A stretch of DNA of 24,789 bases from DASYQV01 sp036005125 (lineage in GTDB: Bacteria > Acidobacteriota > Vicinamibacteria > Vicinamibacterales > UBA2999), in contig DASYQV010000330.1 of the NCBI GenBank assembly GCA_036005125.1, forward strand, positions 1 through 24,789. The letters run 5' to 3'. Below are positions 22,157 to 24,789 of the stretch, one piece after another. The first letter of the stretch is position 1; every line of letters starts with the position of its first letter. A program made the translations under genes and the position numbers. Below the pieces are notes generated by a model, which did not search any database, was not told the DNA's origin, and saw only the letters and a list, made by a program, of their open reading frames with translations.

Positions 22157-23197
22157 TCAGGCGACGACCGAGAACGTGACATCACGGGTCAGCGTCGCTC
22201 CCGAAGGCTTGTCCGTGATCTTGATCTCCAACCGATAATCCCCCGGCGGGAAGCTGGCCAGCGGTACGACCAAGCTGCCGGGCAGTTGATGACCAGCCGC
22301 CATGTTGAACTCGGGAGGCAGCGTCTGCGCATTCAACTGCTGGGGCGCGGTCTTATTAAAGTACTTCTCTCCCTCCGGCGTCTTCTGGTGGAAATTGTAC
22401 TCGACCTGCACGTCCGGCTTGTTGTTGCTACCCGTAGCCACGCCGTAAATCCAGAAGATCACCTGCAGTTCGCCGGTCTTCTTGAACTTTGGATCGAAGG
22501 ACGGAACAATCCGCATCGTGCCGAACGTGTACGGATGCTCCTGCTGCTCTTCGGGGCTGATCGCTGTCTGCACCGGCTCAACCGCCTCGGCCAGAATGAT
22601 CCCGCTCGTGTTCAGCTGAGGCTTGTTGAAGTCGGGAACAGAGAGGTCCCGGCGCAGCAGGCCGATTTTGGCCGGCGGCTGGTTTCTCTTCCCGGTGTTC
22701 TTCTCCCTGACGGCGATGAACACCTCGTAGTCGCCACCCGGCACCGCCATCGCGCGCGAAACCTTCCCATCGCCGGTCACATCCAGGAAATGAACGTTGT
22801 CCCAGGGATACTCGACCTTGTCGCTCCGTCTGCGATCGTCTTTCTTGTCGGAGGTTGGAGTTGCCGCGCCACCCTTGTTCACGACCCGAACGTACATGGC
22901 CACGCTGGGCGCCGACAGCTTGCTCGGATCGAGTTGCACCGTGAAGGGGATGTAAGTCTTGCCGTCCTGACCTTTGACGAAATGGTTCTGGATCCAGGTA
23001 ACGCTGAGATCCGCTGGTGCCTGCTGCTGCCCCGTGCTCACCCCATCGACCAGCTTGACGAGCGCTTCGATGTCCTGCTGCTCCTGCTTGTTGCGCTTCG
23101 GCTGTTTCTGATCGACCTTCTGGGCAACGAGCGTGAGCGATGCGCCGGCCACGATGAAGACCGCAACGAACAGTGCAAGAACCCGGCGGATATACAT
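22157..23197 (-). CDS. Secreted protein of unknown function
   Basis: A 346-residue protein with a clear Sec signal peptide, MYIRRVLALFVAVFIVAG, cleaved probably at LVA-Q (residues 24-26). The mature part starts Lys/Gln-rich (KVDQKQPKRNKQEQQD), then has beta-rich segments: YIPFTVQLDPSKL, PGGDYEVFIAVREK, GELQVIFWIYG and, at the end, FPPGDYRLEIKITDKPSGATLTRDVTF. These look like immunoglobulin-like beta-sandwich domains that end in the sort of ligand-free edge strands seen in many acidobacterial exported proteins. I do not recognise a named family. The ATG at 23197 is preceded by AGAGAGGA; a longer frame starting at 23446 is not credible because it begins far upstream of the promoter. A strong promoter at 23282-23310 drives it, and the beta-barrel gene follows. 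Confidence 0.82.
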   Translation of the reverse strand: MYIRRVLALFVAVFIVAGASLTLVAQKVDQKQPKRNKQEQQDIEALVKLVDGVSTGQQQAPADLSVTWIQNHFVKGQDGKTYIPFTVQLDPSKLSAPSVAMYVRVVNKGGAATPTSDKKDDRRRSDKVEYPWDNVHFLDVTGDGKVSRAMAVPGGDYEVFIAVREKNTGKRNQPPAKIGLLRRDLSVPDFNKPQLNTSGIILAEAVEPVQTAISPEEQQEHPYTFGTMRIVPSFDPKFKKTGELQVIFWIYGVATGSNNKPDVQVEYNFHQKTPEGEKYFNKTAPQQLNAQTLPPEFNMAAGHQLPGSLVVPLASFPPGDYRLEIKITDKPSGATLTRDVTFSVVA

Positions 23198-23281
23198 GTC
23201 ATCCTCTCTTCTGCGAAGCACTCTTCTACGACGAACCGTCAGACTGCGAAGCCGCCCCGTCCCAAAGGGCCGAACCGATTG

Positions 23282-23310
23282 ATCATAGGCGGCTTGTAGA
23301 GGCAAGTCAA
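23282..23310 (-). promoter_or_regulatory. Sigma-70 promoter for the secreted-protein/beta-barrel operon
   Basis: On the minus strand TTGACT (23310-23305) and TATGAT (23287-23282) are separated by exactly 17 bases, one mismatch each from consensus. The predicted start is near 23275, leaving a leader of about 78 bases. Confidence 0.7.
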
Positions 23311-23376
23311 ACGGAAGAACTTTCCAAAATCGGAGCAGATCGCGTGGAAATCGAGAGAAATCGGGTACGGCGCGCA

Positions 23377-23385
23377 TGTTATCAT
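23377..23385 (+). promoter_or_regulatory. Extended -10 promoter for glgC
   Basis: TGTTATCAT: an extended TG motif and a -10 with one mismatch (TATCAT at 23380-23385). No good -35. Start is expected near 23392, so the mRNA would begin with the CCCCTCG segment described next. Confidence 0.5.
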
Positions 23386-23390
23386 CGCAG

Positions 23391-23461
23391 CCCCTCGGGC
23401 GCCTCTCGCGGTCGTAAGCCGGGGTCCTCATCGACCCCTGACCCACGATGAAAGCGAGGGG
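23391..23461 (+). promoter_or_regulatory. glgC leader with possible anti-Shine-Dalgarno pairing
   Basis: CCCCTCG (23391-23397), at the predicted 5' end of the transcript, is the exact complement of CGAGGGG (23455-23461), which contains the ribosome site GAGGGG of glgC. The intervening leader is about 57 bases. If they pair, translation of glgC would be blocked unless something opens the stem. Confidence 0.4.
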
Positions 23462-23469
23462 AGACCGCT

Positions 23470-24756
23470 ATGGAAATCAAAGACACCCTGGTGATTCTTC
23501 TCGCCGGCGGCGTGGGGGAGCGTCTCGCACCGCTCACCAAGGAGCGCGCGAAGCCCGCTGTGTACTTCGGGGGGCCCTACCGCATCATCGACTTCACGCT
23601 CAGCAACTGCATCAACTCGGGTCTTCGGCGGATCTTCATCGCTACGCAGTACAAGTCACTGTCGCTCAACCGGCATATACGCATGGGGTGGAGCGTGGTG
23701 TCGGAAGAGCTGGGCGAGTTCGTCGACATCCTGCCGCCCCAGAAGCGCGTGGGCGAGCACTGGTATCTCGGAACGGCGGATGCGGTCTATCAGAATCTCT
23801 ACTCCCTCGTGCGCGAGGAGCCGGCGCAGGTGCTCATCCTGTCGGGCGACCATGTGTACAAGATGGATTATTCGAAGATGCTGCGCTTCCATCTCGACAA
23901 GGGGGCCGACGTCACGCTGGCAGCGCTCGAAGTGCCAATCAGCGACACCCGCCGCTTCGGCATCGTCAGCGTCGATGAGAACGCGCGCGTGATTGATTTT
24001 CAGGAGAAGCCCGAGAACCCGGCACCTCTGCCCGGTTCGCCGCAGGTCGCGCTCGCCTCGATGGGCATTTACATGTTCAAGGCGGACGTGCTGGTGAAGG
24101 CGCTCGAAGAGGACGCGGCGCGGCAGAGCGACCACGACTTCGGCAAGGACATCATCCCGGTTCTGATCAAGACCGCGCCGGTCTACTCGTACCGGTTTTA
24201 CGACGAGAACAAGAAGGCGTCGAAGTACTGGCGCGACATCGGCACGCTCGACGCGTACTTCGAAGCCAGCATGGATCTGTGCCACGTGAATCCCGAGTTC
24301 AACCTCTACGATCCCGAGTGGCCGCTCCGCACATACCAGCCGCAGGCGCCTCCGGCCAAGTTCGTCTTCGCCGAGGAGGGACGACGGTGCGGCCAGGCGC
24401 TCGACTCGATCATCTCCTCGGGGTGCATCATCTCCGGCAGCCGCGTATCGGGCAGCATCCTCTGCCCAAACGTGCGCGTTCACAGCTTCTGCGACATCGA
24501 GCAGTCGATCCTGATGCCGGGCGTACGCGTCGGTCGTCACGCGCGTGTAAGACGCGCGATTGTGGATCGCGACGTGCTGATCCCGCGCGGCGCGCTCATC
24601 GGGTTCAATTCCGATGAAGATCGCCGCCGTCACACCGTTACTGAGAGCGGCGTGGTCGTCGTCACGGTCGACGATGAACCGCTCATCGGGCCTATCAGCG
24701 AAGACGCGCTGCGAATCGAGGCCGACGCCGATCGCCGCGGGGCTGCGCAGACATAG
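23470..24756 (+). CDS. glgC: Glucose-1-phosphate adenylyltransferase (ADP-glucose pyrophosphorylase)
   Basis: A 428-residue enzyme that makes ADP-glucose from ATP and glucose-1-phosphate, the committed step of bacterial glycogen synthesis. The nucleotide-binding start is LLAGGVGERLAPLTKERAKP. GGPYRIIDFTLSNCINSG, the substrate loop LSGDHVYKMDY and VIDFQEKPENP are also standard. The C-terminal left-handed beta-helix is present (SGCIISGSRVSGSILCPNVRVH). ATG 23470 has a strong GAGGGGAG ribosome site. Known family members are allosterically controlled by glycolytic intermediates. No other glycogen gene lies in the window. The TAG stop is followed by a family C heptad array. Confidence 0.97.
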   Translation: MEIKDTLVILLAGGVGERLAPLTKERAKPAVYFGGPYRIIDFTLSNCINSGLRRIFIATQYKSLSLNRHIRMGWSVVSEELGEFVDILPPQKRVGEHWYLGTADAVYQNLYSLVREEPAQVLILSGDHVYKMDYSKMLRFHLDKGADVTLAALEVPISDTRRFGIVSVDENARVIDFQEKPENPAPLPGSPQVALASMGIYMFKADVLVKALEEDAARQSDHDFGKDIIPVLIKTAPVYSYRFYDENKKASKYWRDIGTLDAYFEASMDLCHVNPEFNLYDPEWPLRTYQPQAPPAKFVFAEEGRRCGQALDSIISSGCIISGSRVSGSILCPNVRVHSFCDIEQSILMPGVRVGRHARVRRAIVDRDVLIPRGALIGFNSDEDRRRHTVTESGVVVVTVDDEPLIGPISEDALRIEADADRRGAAQT

Positions 24757-24766
24757 GGCTCACGGC

Positions 24767-24789
24767 GTAGGTCAAAGGTCAAAGGTCAA
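24767..24789 (+). repeat. Heptad array (family C) after glgC, cut by the window end
   Basis: GTAGGTC, AAAGGTC, AAAGGTC and AA lie 10 bases after the glgC stop, in the same direction as the array after the second glycosyltransferase. The rest is outside the window. Confidence 0.75.

Noticed and set aside
21914..23299. A 461-codon plus-strand frame opposite the secreted-protein gene.
   Set aside because: The minus strand has signal peptide, ribosome site and promoter; the plus-strand product shows no domain and runs over two genes.
23198..23446. An 83-residue N-terminal extension of the secreted protein from ATG 23446.
   Set aside because: It would bury the signal peptide, it lies upstream of the predicted transcription start at 23275, and ATG 23197 has a good ribosome site.

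Overview
The window is GC-rich, densely coded bacterial chromosome. The gene set suggests an Acidobacteriota genome, perhaps class Vicinamibacteria: a benzoate-CoA-ligase-like enzyme, a decaprenyl-phosphate-phosphoribosyltransferase-like UbiA protein beside a DUF362 protein, a secreted protein plus carboxypeptidase-regulatory/beta-barrel protein, and many unrelated housekeeping genes lying side by side. This placement is an inference from family resemblance, not a phylogenetic result. I see no phage, insertion sequence, CRISPR array, tRNA or rRNA.

Layout. 1-918 (-) is an M16 zinc peptidase cut by the window edge, divergent from rlmN (1093-2199, +). A ParB-like protein (2325-3278, -) is divergent from an acyl/aryl-CoA ligase (3330-4916, +), whose 3' end overlaps mtaB (4850-6136, -). 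purD (6220-7500, -) lies upstream of mtaB. rpsU and a double zinc-ribbon protein (7731-8278, +) end at a classic intrinsic terminator. A repeat-rich promoter and leader then precede a STAS-domain antagonist (8675-9025, +). The run 9189-15219 (+) holds five genes, the first four closely spaced or overlapping: UbiA-type phosphoribosyltransferase, DUF362 protein, an unknown basic/coiled-coil protein, a GT4-like glycosyltransferase and, beyond a hairpin-rich gap, a paralogue of it that has lost key GT4 residues. On the minus strand follow an NtrC-type sigma-54 regulator (15384-16865) and its multi-domain histidine kinase (16897-19914), then an outer-membrane beta-barrel protein (20192-22081) and a secreted protein of unknown function (22157-23197). 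glgC (23470-24756, +) closes the window.

How the genes fit together. rlmN and mtaB are radical-SAM RNA-modification enzymes that act with the translation apparatus, as does rpsU. The kinase and regulator form a complete two-component pair. The 9-15 kb block looks like a lipid-linked sugar/surface glycan module. The secreted protein and beta-barrel protein are probably co-transcribed from a good sigma-70 promoter at 23282-23310.

The most unusual feature is a set of five intergenic arrays built from 7-base units (2200-2325, 6135-6234, 15202-15385, 20031-20193, 24767-24789). They use three unrelated unit sequences but share one architecture: tandem heptads, usually in inverted arms, starting at or inside stop codons. 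One forms a recognisable intrinsic terminator. Second are a promoter flanked by inverted 28-base repeats at 8423-8541 and a putative pseudo-glycosyltransferase at 13942-15219.
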